A stretch of DNA of 64,000 nt from Flavobacterium azizsancarii (GCF_027980145.1 NZ_JAMZNK010000018.1:1-64000); one strand, 5' to 3'; shown: positions 17,864 through 27,765, counted from the first letter of the stretch. Made by a program: numbers and translations. The notes: a model not told the origin generated them from the letters alone.

Positions 17864-19204
17864 TTATTTTTTCCTTTTACTTTTTAATTGTATCGAGCTG
17901 TCGTTTATTTCGAATTGACTTTCATTGAGAAGCAAGATTACTTCTGATCCGGCCAATAAAACGGGACCGTAACCGTGAGCTGCGAAAACATTTACGGGAC
18001 GATGGTAATAAAATGCGGGATCAAATGCCATTCCGGTTCCAACGCAGGTTCCTTCTACCTGGCCTTTTTCATTTACTTTTGAAGCCACAGCATTCCAAGC
18101 CAACAGTACAGCGGGAGCATAAGTCATTTTATCGACATAACCGCGATTAATGGCTCTGGCAATTGAATAGGTATAAATAGCTGTTGCCGAGGTTTCTAAA
18201 TAAGAATCATTTCGATCTAATAACTGGTGCCAAAAACCTGTTCCGTCCTGATACTGCATTAATCCGGCAATATGCTTTTGCAGTTGTGATAAAACCTGAG
18301 GATACCCGGGATGATTTTTAGGCAAAACTTCTAATAATTCGACCATTGTCATGACCGCCCAGCCATTTGCCCTTGCCCAATGAAATTGAGGATGAATTTG
18401 CATAGACTCGACCCAGCCGTGCATATAAATCCCTTTCTGGTTATTAAACATTCGCTCAGAAAACTGATTGGCTTGTTTTACAGCATCGTCAAAGTATTTT
18501 ACATTTCCGGTGTAACTTCCCATTTGTGCCAGTGCAGGAACACTCATAAACATATCGTCTAACCAAAGCGTATTATCCTGCGGTCTGTTTCTTGCTAATG
18601 TTCCGTCTTTTAGTCGGAACTGTTTATTACTGATAAAGTCGATATAATTGTAGACCAAGGGATCTATATTTGCTTTTAGTCCTTCTTTTTTGGCTTTGAT
18701 AAATGCAGCACAAAGGGCACCTGCATCATCTAAAGCTTCAGGATGCAGGGTTTTAACCATACCGGCATCTTTGATATTTTTTGCACTATAATTAGCGACG
18801 ACATCTGCTATTAGCTGTATTCTTTTGTTGGAGTAATCTGCAAAATATTTTTCGCCTGTAGCTTTTGCTGCCAAAAGCATTCCTGCATAGGTTACTCCCC
18901 ATTCGTAACTGGTCAATCTAAAAGCGCCGGGTTCGAAAATGATATCCTGATTGCTTTTTTTATAATCCGTAATTACGGCTTTAGTGTTTGCATCTACGAT
19001 CACAGAAGCTGAATTTTTATCTAAAAAATGATAAACCTTGTCTAAAACTACTTTTATATTTTCTTTTTGAGGAATGACATACGGCGTTGGATAATCCGGC
19101 TGCAATAAATGAAGTGGTGCAGTGGCATCGGTTTTCTGGGCATTTACCATAGTGCATAATCCTAAGGTAACTAATGTTATGATTTTGGTTGGTTTATAAT
19201 TCAT
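17864..19204 (-). CDS. Glycoside hydrolase family 105/88, unsaturated rhamnogalacturonyl hydrolase
   Basis: 446 residues with a signal peptide (ending about VNAQ). The (alpha/alpha)6 barrel pattern is clear: NTLWLDDMFMSVPALAQMG around residues 215-235, HWARANGWAVMTMVELLE around 275-295, and GFWHQLLDRNDSYLETSATA around 320-340. These are typical GH105 (YteR/YesR-like) segments; the Asp in LWLDDM is the probable catalytic residue. Relatives remove unsaturated galacturonic acid from rhamnogalacturonan disaccharides left by lyases. The gene lies 50 bp after the rhamnose mutarotase gene on the same strand, probably in one transcript. Confidence 0.88.
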   Translation of the reverse strand: MNYKPTKIITLVTLGLCTMVNAQKTDATAPLHLLQPDYPTPYVIPQKENIKVVLDKVYHFLDKNSASVIVDANTKAVITDYKKSNQDIIFEPGAFRLTSYEWGVTYAGMLLAAKATGEKYFADYSNKRIQLIADVVANYSAKNIKDAGMVKTLHPEALDDAGALCAAFIKAKKEGLKANIDPLVYNYIDFISNKQFRLKDGTLARNRPQDNTLWLDDMFMSVPALAQMGSYTGNVKYFDDAVKQANQFSERMFNNQKGIYMHGWVESMQIHPQFHWARANGWAVMTMVELLEVLPKNHPGYPQVLSQLQKHIAGLMQYQDGTGFWHQLLDRNDSYLETSATAIYTYSIARAINRGYVDKMTYAPAVLLAWNAVASKVNEKGQVEGTCVGTGMAFDPAFYYHRPVNVFAAHGYGPVLLAGSEVILLLNESQFEINDSSIQLKSKRKK

Positions 19205-19254
19205 TGTTAGTTGGTTTTAGTAAAGTGAAATTGAATCTTCAATCATTTTTATTA

Positions 19255-19584
19255 TTACTCTAAATGAAAAACTTCTTTCAATACAATGGCAACTGGCGAA
19301 TTATCAGGATTTGTTTCCATTATATCTCTCATATAAGCCCACCATTTTTTTACAACAGGATGATTTGGCAGCAATTTTTCATCAAAATCAGCACTTGTTT
19401 TTTGTACAGCAAAAAGCGTCAGTGTTTCTTCGTCCAGAAAAATACTGTAATCCTGTACTCCTGTGTCTGAAAGCAAGGTTGCTAATTCTGGCCAGATTTC
19501 ATCGTGCCTTTTTTTATATTCTGCTTCAAAACCTGGTTTTAGTTTCATTTTGAAAGCATTCCGAAGGATTGTATTATTTTGCAT
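19255..19584 (-). CDS. rhaM: L-rhamnose mutarotase
   Basis: 109 residues, close to the usual 104 of the family. The diagnostic pattern is there: [24 protein letters not shown] with the active-site His, then [15 protein letters not shown] and a paired-Trp segment [12 protein letters not shown]. The enzyme interconverts the anomers of L-rhamnose in the cytoplasm and so points to rhamnose as a product of the locus. It is first in a unit with GH105, preceded by a long leader from the promoter at 19846-19881. Confidence 0.93.
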   Translation of the reverse strand: MQNNTILRNAFKMKLKPGFEAEYKKRHDEIWPELATLLSDTGVQDYSIFLDEETLTLFAVQKTSADFDEKLLPNHPVVKKWWAYMRDIMETNPDNSPVAIVLKEVFHLE

Positions 19585-19845
19585 CTTTTACTGTTTTAGA
19601 TTGGTGTGCTATTTCTTTTTCTACATTACTTTGTACTAAAACAGGCAGCCAGAAAAGCAAACTGTACGATTAACACGAAGTATTGTAGGTTGCTTTTGGT
19701 ATTCAATTTTGTTTGTTTTTTCAAATTGATTAGGTCGCTTTATTTATTTTATTCAATATTAATGAATCGATTATTTATTTAGTTCCTTTTTTGTAACTAT
19801 TACAAATCAATATGTTACACTTAAAAAAATCAGTTAATCAAATTT

Positions 19846-19881
19846 TAAATTTAAAACACTAATTCCTTATTCGCATCCTGT
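19846..19881 (-). promoter_or_regulatory. Operator and promoter of the rhaM-GH105 unit
   Basis: On the minus strand ACAGGAT (19881-19875) is followed after exactly 21 bp by TAAATTTA (19853-19846), a TAnnTTT-type -7 box. The second, upstream repeat is degenerate (ATAAGAA, 4 of 7). The transcript would carry a leader of about 255 nt before rhaM. The remaining 19585-19845 shows no gene. Confidence 0.55.
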
Positions 19882-19914
19882 GCTTTCTTATTTATTAAAG
19901 AATTCTGGCAATTA

Positions 19915-19948
19915 AAAAAGAATCCGTCTCAAAACGATTGAGACGGTT
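19915..19948 (-). terminator. Terminator after SusD
   Basis: CCGTCTCAA / TTGAGACGG, a 9-bp stem with loop AACGA, followed on the minus strand by ATTCTTTTTT. It lies 20 bp past the SusD stop and separates the SusC-SusD transcript from rhaM. Confidence 0.85.
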
Positions 19949-19968
19949 TCTAATAAAAAAACATACTG

Positions 19969-21915
19969 TTAATAGCCTGGATTTTGCATTGCGCCTTTTT
20001 CCTCTGGTGTTAATGGTTTCCCACTAGAATAAACACCATCCAGAAACGTTTGCGGAATTGGTCTCAGGAGATGAAAATCCTGAATATTAGCCGCCGCTTC
20101 AATATTATAAGCTCTTGCTCTCGCTATTAAAGTTTTGGTTCTGCTCAAATCTTCCCAACGATGAAACTCTCCAACAAGTTCTCTTGTGCGTTCATTTAGA
20201 ATTAAACACAACATTCGGTCATAATCACTTCCATACCCTAATTTTGCAATTACAGCCATATCTTCTAAAGGCAAAGCTCCAATACTATTAATTGCTAAGC
20301 TTGTTGCTGTGGTTGAAACGGCAATATTATTAGATTCATAATAAGAATTTTCAGGAATATATGAAATTGGGATTCCAGCCTGACCTGAAACCGTCCATGC
20401 GGCACAACCATCAACATACGCTGCACGATTTTCTCCTGTTTTATATGAAGCACGAGTACGAACTGTGTTAATGTATGGCAGCGCATCAGCAAATGATGCA
20501 GATCCTATTTTTGCCAATTTTACTTTTGCTTCAGCAGCCATCAAATAGGTTTCGGCAGAACGTGCCAATATCATGTCACGTGATCCTTTTGTGTTACTCA
20601 AATCTATTCTGTTACCATCAAGATGTTTACTTAAAGACGGAAATCTTACATCTGCCATTAAGCCAACTTTGTCTGCTGCGTAAGCTACATATACGCTTGG
20701 AATTGTTTTTCCAGTTTTTGAATATACTATTGCATCATTATTTTTAGTTTTGGCAAATCGTGTATCACTTGCCTTGTTGACAATGTACATTATCCCAAGA
20801 TCTCCATTGACATAATAATTTCCTGACTTATTATTGATAATACTTTTTGTTTGAAAACTTTTCCAAAAACGGGAATCGTTTACCTGATCAAAAACATCAT
20901 AAACAAAATAAGTGGGTGCCAAACGACTGAAAGGTCTTCCTCCTGCAAGGTTACGTTTCATTTGAGGTAGTTGATCGTAAGTAGATAAAAAATGTATATG
21001 CTGTTGATTTCCTCCTGTAGTTAAAGTACTTGCATTAAACTGAGCTGATAAAATTAATTCAGGAAGTTTTTCATTTACACCATCAGCAACTGTATAATTC
21101 CATAAATTATCAAAATTTGCAGCCAATGGGTGACGTGAAATTACCTCATCAGACAAGGCAACTACCTGCTGTAAATCAGTCAATTTTGTAGCTGAATTCC
21201 AATTGTCATTAATTTCGCTGGCACGAGCTAAATAGGCTTTGGCTAAATAATGTGCTGCAGCATCTTTTGTAATTTTAGCCGGAGCACCTGCATTGCTTAA
21301 TAAATTATAGGCTTGGGTAAAATCAGCAATTACCTGTGTTAAAATTTCTTGCGGTGTGGCTCTTTTAAATTCTAATTGAACGGTAGAACTGGTTTTTAAA
21401 TTTAACGGAACACCACCATACTGACTTACCAGTTTTAAATAATTAAAAGCTCTCAAAAAATATCCTTCTCCTAGTGCTGTTTTTTTTATGGCATCGTTGG
21501 TAGAAACAATCTCTGTAGCTGCTTCAACTAATTGATTTGCATTTCCGATTCCAATGTACAAATTGTCCCAATTGGTATTTGCTGCCACCGTATTTGCATT
21601 CGAAACGGTTACAAAAGCCTTAAAACCCGATGAATAAGAATTCCAAATCCAGTTGGATGGATCTCCTCCCGCATGAAATTCATCTGTCCCTGATTCCGTT
21701 GCTGTTAATGGCACTTCACTTGAAAATTCTGCGGCAAAAACCTGATAGTAAGTACCATTGGCCAGGGCCTGAATTCCGGCTTCGGTTTTGTAATATTCTT
21801 TACTGTAAGCTGTTGTCAATTCTTCGTCCAGAAAATCTTTACTACATGAGGTACTGTCTAAAGCCAATGCAACAATCAACATCAAACTGATATATCGTTT
21901 TTTATAATTTTTCAT
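19969..21915 (-). CDS. SusD/RagB-family glycan-binding lipoprotein
   Basis: 648 residues. The signal peptide ends in a lipobox (STSC), followed by KDFLDEELT, the usual SusD start. Helical TPR-like segments (GEGYFLRAFNYLKLVSQYGG) and the C-terminal RTRELVGEFHRWEDLSR block are hallmarks of the family. It sits on the cell surface as the lid of the SusC transporter and captures oligosaccharide, here probably rhamnogalacturonan fragments. It follows SusC by 21 bp in one operon. Confidence 0.93.
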   Translation of the reverse strand: MKNYKKRYISLMLIVALALDSTSCSKDFLDEELTTAYSKEYYKTEAGIQALANGTYYQVFAAEFSSEVPLTATESGTDEFHAGGDPSNWIWNSYSSGFKAFVTVSNANTVAANTNWDNLYIGIGNANQLVEAATEIVSTNDAIKKTALGEGYFLRAFNYLKLVSQYGGVPLNLKTSSTVQLEFKRATPQEILTQVIADFTQAYNLLSNAGAPAKITKDAAAHYLAKAYLARASEINDNWNSATKLTDLQQVVALSDEVISRHPLAANFDNLWNYTVADGVNEKLPELILSAQFNASTLTTGGNQQHIHFLSTYDQLPQMKRNLAGGRPFSRLAPTYFVYDVFDQVNDSRFWKSFQTKSIINNKSGNYYVNGDLGIMYIVNKASDTRFAKTKNNDAIVYSKTGKTIPSVYVAYAADKVGLMADVRFPSLSKHLDGNRIDLSNTKGSRDMILARSAETYLMAAEAKVKLAKIGSASFADALPYINTVRTRASYKTGENRAAYVDGCAAWTVSGQAGIPISYIPENSYYESNNIAVSTTATSLAINSIGALPLEDMAVIAKLGYGSDYDRMLCLILNERTRELVGEFHRWEDLSRTKTLIARARAYNIEAAANIQDFHLLRPIPQTFLDGVYSSGKPLTPEEKGAMQNPGY

Positions 21916-21936
21916 AATGATTTTTTTTAATTTAAT

Positions 21937-24900
21937 TTAGAATTCTACATTTAAACCTAAGGTCAAACCTCTGTTTGAGGCTGTGGTCTGTGTATCCAAA
22001 TCAGTCCATTTCACTTTAGTGAAAATCATACCCGGATTCGTTGCCTGACAATAGAGTCTCAGCTTAGTAAGCCCCAGTTTTTGTGCAAATTCTTTATCAA
22101 AACGATATCCTAAAGAAATGTTTCTCATTTTCAAAAATGAACCATTACGATATCCTAATACAGGAAAATAAGGATCTCCGGTACCGGCAGAATAGATTGG
22201 TTTTTGATATTCGGCATTTATATTATTATCGGTGTAATAATCAATTGCTCTCTGGCTTGCTTTTGCCCCTTCATTTTCTCCTAAAGTATCATATAAATAT
22301 CCCATACGACCATAAATAAAGAAAGACAATTCTACATTTTTGTAAGTAAAAGTATTGGTTAATCCTACGATATATTTTGGGTCTTTAGAACCTATAATCA
22401 CACGATCATTGTTGGCATCAATTTTATAATCCCCATTTTGATCTACTGGTCTTGCATTACCAAATGAAAAGATATTAGAACCGGCAGCAGCATTGAATTT
22501 AGCCATTTCTGCCGCATCTTCAGGTTTCCAAATTCCGTTTGATGCAAAACCATAAATTACATTTTGAGATTCACCAATAAATAAATTGTTGTTGATGTCA
22601 TCAAATTTTCCGTTTTGCAACGATACAATTTTGCTTTGTTGATAGGAACCACTAAAACTGGAAGTCCATTCAAAATTTTTAGTCGTTATGTTTACTGTAT
22701 TTAAGGTAAGCTCTACTCCGCTTCCCTCTGTTTCACCAATATTTTGATAGGTATCTTTAACACCAAGAACGGTAGGAACGCTGCTTTTTAATAATAAATC
22801 AGTTGTTTTACTGGTATAATAATCTAAAGCTCCTGAAATTCTATTGTTAAACATTGAGAAATCAATACCATAGTTAAGTTGTGTCGTTTGCTCCCATCCT
22901 AAATCTAAATTCCCTAAAGAGGTATTATTTACCACACCTGATCCGTTTGGATAAACGATTCCAATTAGCGGTGGCTGAGTAGCGTAAGCTGGTACCGCAG
23001 CGTTTCCTGTGACACCGTAACCTACCCTGACTTTTAACTGGTTGAGCCAGGATACATTTTCAAGAAACTTTTCTTTGTTCACTACCCATGCTAAAGAAGT
23101 ACTTGGAAAAAATGCCCATCTTTTCTCTGATGCTAATTGAGAAGCGCCATCAAAACGACCTGATGCTGTCAATAAATATTTGTCAACAAAACTGTAATTT
23201 ACTCTTCCCATGTAGGACAATAAACCTGTATTTGTTAAACCTGACGAATATCCTGCAAGAGTAACATTAGCAGGATTTAGAGCATTCCATTTGTTTGCCG
23301 GATTTTTTATATCATTGGCAGACATTGAACTATTTTCGTTGTGATATTCTGTCTGGCTCATCAATAAGGTTGCCCCAAAATTATGTCTTCCGTAAGTTTT
23401 ATTATAAAAAATCAAGTTATCTAGTGTATATGAGATTGATTTTTCATTGGCTAAAGATGCAAAACTGGTTCCGGAGCGAATTGCTGATTTACCATCTAAA
23501 TAAACACCATCACGATACGAAGTGATATCGGGACCAAAATTAATACGGTATTTTAAACCTGTCAGTTTAGAAGATATTCCTCCCAAATCAAACTGCGCAT
23601 ATAAACTACCAAAAGCACGCAATGTTACCCGTTGATCCTGAGACAATTTGTACTCATCAACCGGAGTCCTGATTGTAGAATCCCCACCCGGATTATCAAT
23701 TCTGTTTCCGTTAGCATCATAAGGAACGGCATACGGAAGATTGGTTCTGGATGTTTCATATATTCCACCAGAACTTGTTACTGCAGTTCTTCCTATGTTT
23801 GATTGTCCGTATTCATTTACACCATAACTTGTATTAAGACTAACCCCCATCTGAAACCATTTTGTTGGTGTGATATCAACATTGGCAGTTCCGCTGTAGC
23901 GCACATAGCTCTGTCCAAATAAAGTTCCGGTATTGTTTAAATATCCAAATGAACCGTAGGCTTTCATTTTTTCAGTACCACCACTCACAGCTATAGTATG
24001 CTGTTGGGTAATTCCGGTACGGGTAACAAATTTGCTCCAATCTGTGGTAGCTACTTTAGAACCATCAAAAGTGGCTGATATATTTCCGTTTGCATCTGTC
24101 CAGCCTTTTTCAATATTTGCCCAGGCAGAAGGATCTGCTGAAGCCAGGAAAATTAATTTATCATTTTCAATCGTTGGAGCATCTCCTTTTGGAAACGCGC
24201 CAGGATTAGAATAATATCTTCCCCAACGGCGGAAATCGATATATTCTGCCGAGTTCATCATTCGGGCATTTTCATGAATGGTTTCTGTTACTATTGAAGT
24301 ATCATAATTCAAAGTAAACCTTCCGTTTTTACCTTTTTTTGTTGTTATAATAATAACCCCATTGGCACCACGAGAACCGTATATTGCGGTAGCCGAAGCA
24401 TCTTTTAGTACATCGATTGTTTCGATATCAGTAGGATTTAAAAAATCTATTCCGCCTGAATTGGCATCAACGCTAATTTTTCCTGTCGATGCATCTGTTA
24501 CTAATCTTGAGTTTAATGGAATACCATCAACTACATAAAGAGGCGCATTTGATGCCGAAATAGAACGCGCTCCACGAATGGTTATACTCCCAACAGTTCC
24601 TGGTCGTTCTGTTGACGACACATCTACACCTGCAGCTTTACCCTGCATGGCCTGAACTGCGTTTACTACAGGTCTGGAAGCAATTTCTTCTGCAGTTACA
24701 CTTACAATGGATCCGGTAAGGTCTTTTTTCTTTTTTGTACCATATCCAACAACGACCACTTCCTCAAGAGAATTATCATCTTCTTTTAAAACAATATTAT
24801 AAACGCTTGAATTTCCAACGGTAATTTCTTGTTTTTTAAAGCCAATAAAACTATAAACAAGAACATTTCCCGGAGAAGCATTGAGAGAATAACTTCCGTC

Positions 24901-25074
24901 CAGATCAGTACTAACACCATTCTGACTTCCTTTAATAAGTACATTGACACCCGGAATTGGTAGTCCGGAAGCATCTTTAATAGTACCTTTAACTACTTTG
25001 CTCTGCGCATAACCTGATGCATGAAAAAATGCTATCATAGCCAACAAAAACAGAACGCGAAATTTGTTTTTCAT
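21937..25074 (-). CDS. SusC/RagA-family TonB-dependent outer-membrane transporter
   Basis: 1045 residues. A signal peptide (to GYAQ) is followed by a carboxypeptidase D-like domain (about 28-105, VVKGTIKDASGLPIPGVNV), the TonB-box region (EEVVVVGYGTKKKKDLTGS, about 105-125), a plug with the SusC signature (LKDASATAIYGSRGANGVIIITTKKG, about 225-250) and the 22-strand barrel ending in LGLNVEF. It imports large oligosaccharides across the outer membrane with SusD. The promoter with ACAGGAT repeats lies directly upstream. Confidence 0.95.
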   Translation of the reverse strand: MKNKFRVLFLLAMIAFFHASGYAQSKVVKGTIKDASGLPIPGVNVLIKGSQNGVSTDLDGSYSLNASPGNVLVYSFIGFKKQEITVGNSSVYNIVLKEDDNSLEEVVVVGYGTKKKKDLTGSIVSVTAEEIASRPVVNAVQAMQGKAAGVDVSSTERPGTVGSITIRGARSISASNAPLYVVDGIPLNSRLVTDASTGKISVDANSGGIDFLNPTDIETIDVLKDASATAIYGSRGANGVIIITTKKGKNGRFTLNYDTSIVTETIHENARMMNSAEYIDFRRWGRYYSNPGAFPKGDAPTIENDKLIFLASADPSAWANIEKGWTDANGNISATFDGSKVATTDWSKFVTRTGITQQHTIAVSGGTEKMKAYGSFGYLNNTGTLFGQSYVRYSGTANVDITPTKWFQMGVSLNTSYGVNEYGQSNIGRTAVTSSGGIYETSRTNLPYAVPYDANGNRIDNPGGDSTIRTPVDEYKLSQDQRVTLRAFGSLYAQFDLGGISSKLTGLKYRINFGPDITSYRDGVYLDGKSAIRSGTSFASLANEKSISYTLDNLIFYNKTYGRHNFGATLLMSQTEYHNENSSMSANDIKNPANKWNALNPANVTLAGYSSGLTNTGLLSYMGRVNYSFVDKYLLTASGRFDGASQLASEKRWAFFPSTSLAWVVNKEKFLENVSWLNQLKVRVGYGVTGNAAVPAYATQPPLIGIVYPNGSGVVNNTSLGNLDLGWEQTTQLNYGIDFSMFNNRISGALDYYTSKTTDLLLKSSVPTVLGVKDTYQNIGETEGSGVELTLNTVNITTKNFEWTSSFSGSYQQSKIVSLQNGKFDDINNNLFIGESQNVIYGFASNGIWKPEDAAEMAKFNAAAGSNIFSFGNARPVDQNGDYKIDANNDRVIIGSKDPKYIVGLTNTFTYKNVELSFFIYGRMGYLYDTLGENEGAKASQRAIDYYTDNNINAEYQKPIYSAGTGDPYFPVLGYRNGSFLKMRNISLGYRFDKEFAQKLGLTKLRLYCQATNPGMIFTKVKWTDLDTQTTASNRGLTLGLNVEF

Positions 25075-25108
25075 AAAAGTTAAAATTTGGTTAATTAATT
25101 AGTTAACT

Positions 25109-25154
25109 CAAATTTATACAGAAGTTAATTCCGTACCGTCCTGTAGTATCCTGT
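25109..25154 (-). promoter_or_regulatory. Operator and promoter of SusC-SusD
   Basis: On the minus strand ACAGGAT-ACT-ACAGGAC (25154-25138), with a third looser repeat ACGGAAT, is followed after 21 bp by the perfect -7 box TAAATTTG (25116-25109). The spacing equals that of the other locus promoters. Confidence 0.75.
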
Positions 25155-25389
25155 GAAATCATCAGTAAAATTCTAACATACAGAGTTTTACAAATTTTTG
25201 TCAGCTGTTTTTTAACCAAAAAATTCTTTAACCAACTGATTTACAACCAATAGATGATTACTCAATCATAAAAATATCATATTAAAAACTTTATTTACTT
25301 ACTACTAAACTATTAATATTAATTTTCACAAAAAATAACGAATTAAAAACAAAACAACTAAATTCCTTACTGATCTATTTTTGAACCAA

Positions 25390-25435
25390 ACAGGATGCTA
25401 CAGGATAGCAATCTGATATAATATTTTTACTTTAT
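25390..25435 (+). promoter_or_regulatory. Operator and promoter of the GH43-like gene
   Basis: The best copy of the operator: ACAGGAT-GCT-ACAGGAT (25390-25406). At 21 bp lies TACTTTAT (25428-25435), a weak -7; an alternative TATTTTTA is 6 bp closer. The gap to the gene start is about 110 nt. The rest of the 470-bp divergent region holds no gene. Confidence 0.6.
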
Positions 25436-25544
25436 TAAAATGGTCGGTTTTTTATAGTTGCATTTCAACAAAAGAACCGGGCTTACACCAGATAAAATAC
25501 GAGTAATACAATTGGGCAATTACGGATTATTGAAATAGAACTTT

Positions 25545-26531
25545 ATGAATAAATTAAATTATTTGAGACTGCTAAAAACCGTATTTCTTATACTATTTTT
25601 TTTAATGAGCATTCTTGCTTTTCCACAAAAAAGGGAAATACCAAACGAAACATTGGTTAGTATTTATCCGGATGGCTATCTATTTTCTTATTTTAAAGGA
25701 AACGGTGAAGATGGATTGCATTTTGCCTACAGCGAAGATGGCTATAAATGGAATGCTTTAAAAAACGATACTTCTTTTCTAACTCCCGAAGTAGGAAAAG
25801 ACAAACTTATGAGGGATCCCTGTATTATAAAAGGCGGCGACGGTTTATATCATATGGTCTGGACGGTGAGCTGGACGGATAAAGGAATTGGTTATGCCTC
25901 GTCTCAAGATTTGATTCATTGGTCGAAACAGGAATTTATTCCGGTGATGGCTCACGAAGAAAAAGCACGAAATACCTGGGCTCCGGAAATTACCTATGAT
26001 GATAAATCGAAAACCTATATGATTTATTGGGCGTCGACAATTGACGGAAAATTTCCTGAAACCAAATCAGATGATGAAAAAGGGTATAACCATAGGATTT
26101 ATTACACCACTACAAAAGATTTTAAAAAATTTGCCAAAACAAAATTACTTTATGAACCTGGTTTTAATGTCATAGACGCTTCGATTGTAAAGCAAGATGA
26201 GGGGTATGTTATGTATCTAAAAGATGAAACGCGTAATCCTGTTCAGAAAAATTTAAAGACTGCATTCAGCAAAAAACTAACAGGTCCGTATAGCAAAGCC
26301 AGCAAACCCATCACGGGAAATTATTGGGCAGAAGGCCCAACAGCACTCGAAATTGACAACAATTGGATTGTCTATTTTGATAAATACACCATGAAGAAAT
26401 ATGGTGCAGTAAAAGAAACGGCTAATGGCTGGGAAGACATTTCGGAACAAGTTAGTTTTCCTGCCGGAACTCGCCATGGCACGGTGATAAAAGTTAGTGC
26501 CGGGGAAATTGCTGATTTGAAGAAGGAGTGA
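25545..26531 (+). CDS. Glycoside hydrolase family 43-like protein (arabinan/galactan side chain)
   Basis: 328 residues with a signal peptide (to about AFPQ). It looks like a five-blade propeller: FAYSEDGYKWNAL, then LMRDPCII (Asp91), YASSQDLIHWSKQ, NTWAPEITYDD, VIDASIV (Asp211, possible pKa modulator) and YWAEGPTALE (Glu263, possible general acid). This fits GH43 members that act on arabinose-containing side chains; the substrate is inferred from the locus. It is transcribed away from SusC. The bidirectional terminator at 26691 ends the unit; a short reading frame after the stop codon overlaps that terminator and is not a gene. Confidence 0.8.
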   Translation: MNKLNYLRLLKTVFLILFFLMSILAFPQKREIPNETLVSIYPDGYLFSYFKGNGEDGLHFAYSEDGYKWNALKNDTSFLTPEVGKDKLMRDPCIIKGGDGLYHMVWTVSWTDKGIGYASSQDLIHWSKQEFIPVMAHEEKARNTWAPEITYDDKSKTYMIYWASTIDGKFPETKSDDEKGYNHRIYYTTTKDFKKFAKTKLLYEPGFNVIDASIVKQDEGYVMYLKDETRNPVQKNLKTAFSKKLTGPYSKASKPITGNYWAEGPTALEIDNNWIVYFDKYTMKKYGAVKETANGWEDISEQVSFPAGTRHGTVIKVSAGEIADLKKE

Positions 26532-26690
26532 AATTTGTATTTTAAATTACTCTTTAAGATCTCTATTTTTAATAATATCTTTTACGTTCTTGTTTTTTGC
26601 TGCGCTATCATTTTTCAAATTACAAGAAGTAATTACCAGACATATAATAGTACTATTTTTGATTTCATTTGGTATAAATTACATGAAATC

Positions 26691-26724
26691 AAAAGATCCA
26701 TTTGGAGTACAAATGGATCTTTTT
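26691..26724. terminator. Bidirectional terminator
   Basis: AAAAGATCCATTT / AAATGGATCTTTT, a 13-bp perfect stem with loop GGAGTAC, A-run on the left and T-run on the right. It ends the GH43-like gene from one side and the MORN lipoprotein gene from the other. Confidence 0.92.
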
Positions 26725-26727
26725 ACA

Positions 26728-27735
26728 TTATTTTTTATTAGTTAGCGAAGCTTTGTAGTCACTATAATCTTTTTCATCTTCTTTAATACGTTCTTCTCGT
26801 TGAGAAACAACACTCGCTTTATCCTTATGATCACTCCAGGAAAGATATAAACTGTCATAAGCCTTTCCTCTTGAGAGAAATTCCTTAGTTCGTATAAGTT
26901 TGCCATCAGTATCGTAATACTTCCATGGCCCTCGCTTTTTTGTTAAATAATATTTTGAACTTGAGTTTTCAGAAATTTTATCAATACTACCTTTTTTTAC
27001 GTAGATATAAACCCCACTTTCTTTTAATTTTCCGTTATCATAAAAATAATCCCAAGTGCCAACTTTCAAACTATCCTGAAATGCTCCTAATTCTTTCAGT
27101 TGACCATTCTTATAATAATATTTCCAAAGCCCTTTTTTCCTGTCTGATGAATACCCTCCTTCTGACTCTAATTCTCCAGTGATATAAAAATGTTTCCAAT
27201 CATAATTTTTAGCCTTACCTTCAGAATCACTTTCTTCTATCCCAATAGCTCTAATATTTTTTGTGTGAGGATAATAAAAAGTATCTTTATTTTTTAAATA
27301 AGCTTCCCTATCCTCTTCTCTTTTCTTCCTTCTTATTCTTACCTCCGATACATCTTCTTCTTTTATGTAACTTCCTGGGCTACTTCCATCAGGAGTATTA
27401 TTTAGAAAATAACCTCTTATCCAAAAAATTTGATTGCCAAGAGTAATCCCAAATTCTGCTTTACCCATTCCTGATATAATTTCTAAATACTCAGAACTAT
27501 ATTCTTCCCAATTGAGAATATTTATTTTGTTATTTTCCTGAGTCCATTTACCAGAATGACTACGTTTAATCGAACCTTTTTTGTAATAATGAAAAAAAGT
27601 ACCGTCTTCTTTAAAATCGATATAATGCAGAGCCTTTTCGTCTTCGATGTTATAGTATTTTCCTAAAACTTCTTTCTGGCAGGAGGTTAATCCGCTGATA
27701 ATTACGAAAAATAATGCAGTGATTTTTAATCTCAT
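26728..27735 (-). CDS. MORN-repeat lipoprotein
   Basis: 335 residues. The lipobox LTSC gives Cys19. A lipocalin-like or DUF-type beta region follows (DGTFFHYYKKGS, GKWTQENNKINIL). Residues about 180-290 hold MORN-type repeats: KGLWKYYYKNGQLKELG, VGTWDYFYDNGKLKESG, RGPWKYYDTDGKL. Proteins with such repeats are often labelled 'YwqK family antitoxin' by automatic annotation, but a toxin-neutralising role is not shown by the sequence. It lies 30 bp downstream of the large protein 27766-30840 on the same strand, so the two are probably co-transcribed. Because that gene is under a tailocin-type promoter, a protective or partner role is a reasonable guess. Confidence 0.75.
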   Translation of the reverse strand: MRLKITALFFVIISGLTSCQKEVLGKYYNIEDEKALHYIDFKEDGTFFHYYKKGSIKRSHSGKWTQENNKINILNWEEYSSEYLEIISGMGKAEFGITLGNQIFWIRGYFLNNTPDGSSPGSYIKEEDVSEVRIRRKKREEDREAYLKNKDTFYYPHTKNIRAIGIEESDSEGKAKNYDWKHFYITGELESEGGYSSDRKKGLWKYYYKNGQLKELGAFQDSLKVGTWDYFYDNGKLKESGVYIYVKKGSIDKISENSSSKYYLTKKRGPWKYYDTDGKLIRTKEFLSRGKAYDSLYLSWSDHKDKASVVSQREERIKEDEKDYSDYKASLTNKK

Positions 27736-27765
27736 TTGGTTTAAATTTCCTGCAATTTACTATTT

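Noticed and set aside
26535-26741. 68-codon frame after the GH43-like gene
   Set aside because: It begins with TTG directly behind the stop codon, has biased hydrophobic content and runs through the terminator at 26691-26724.
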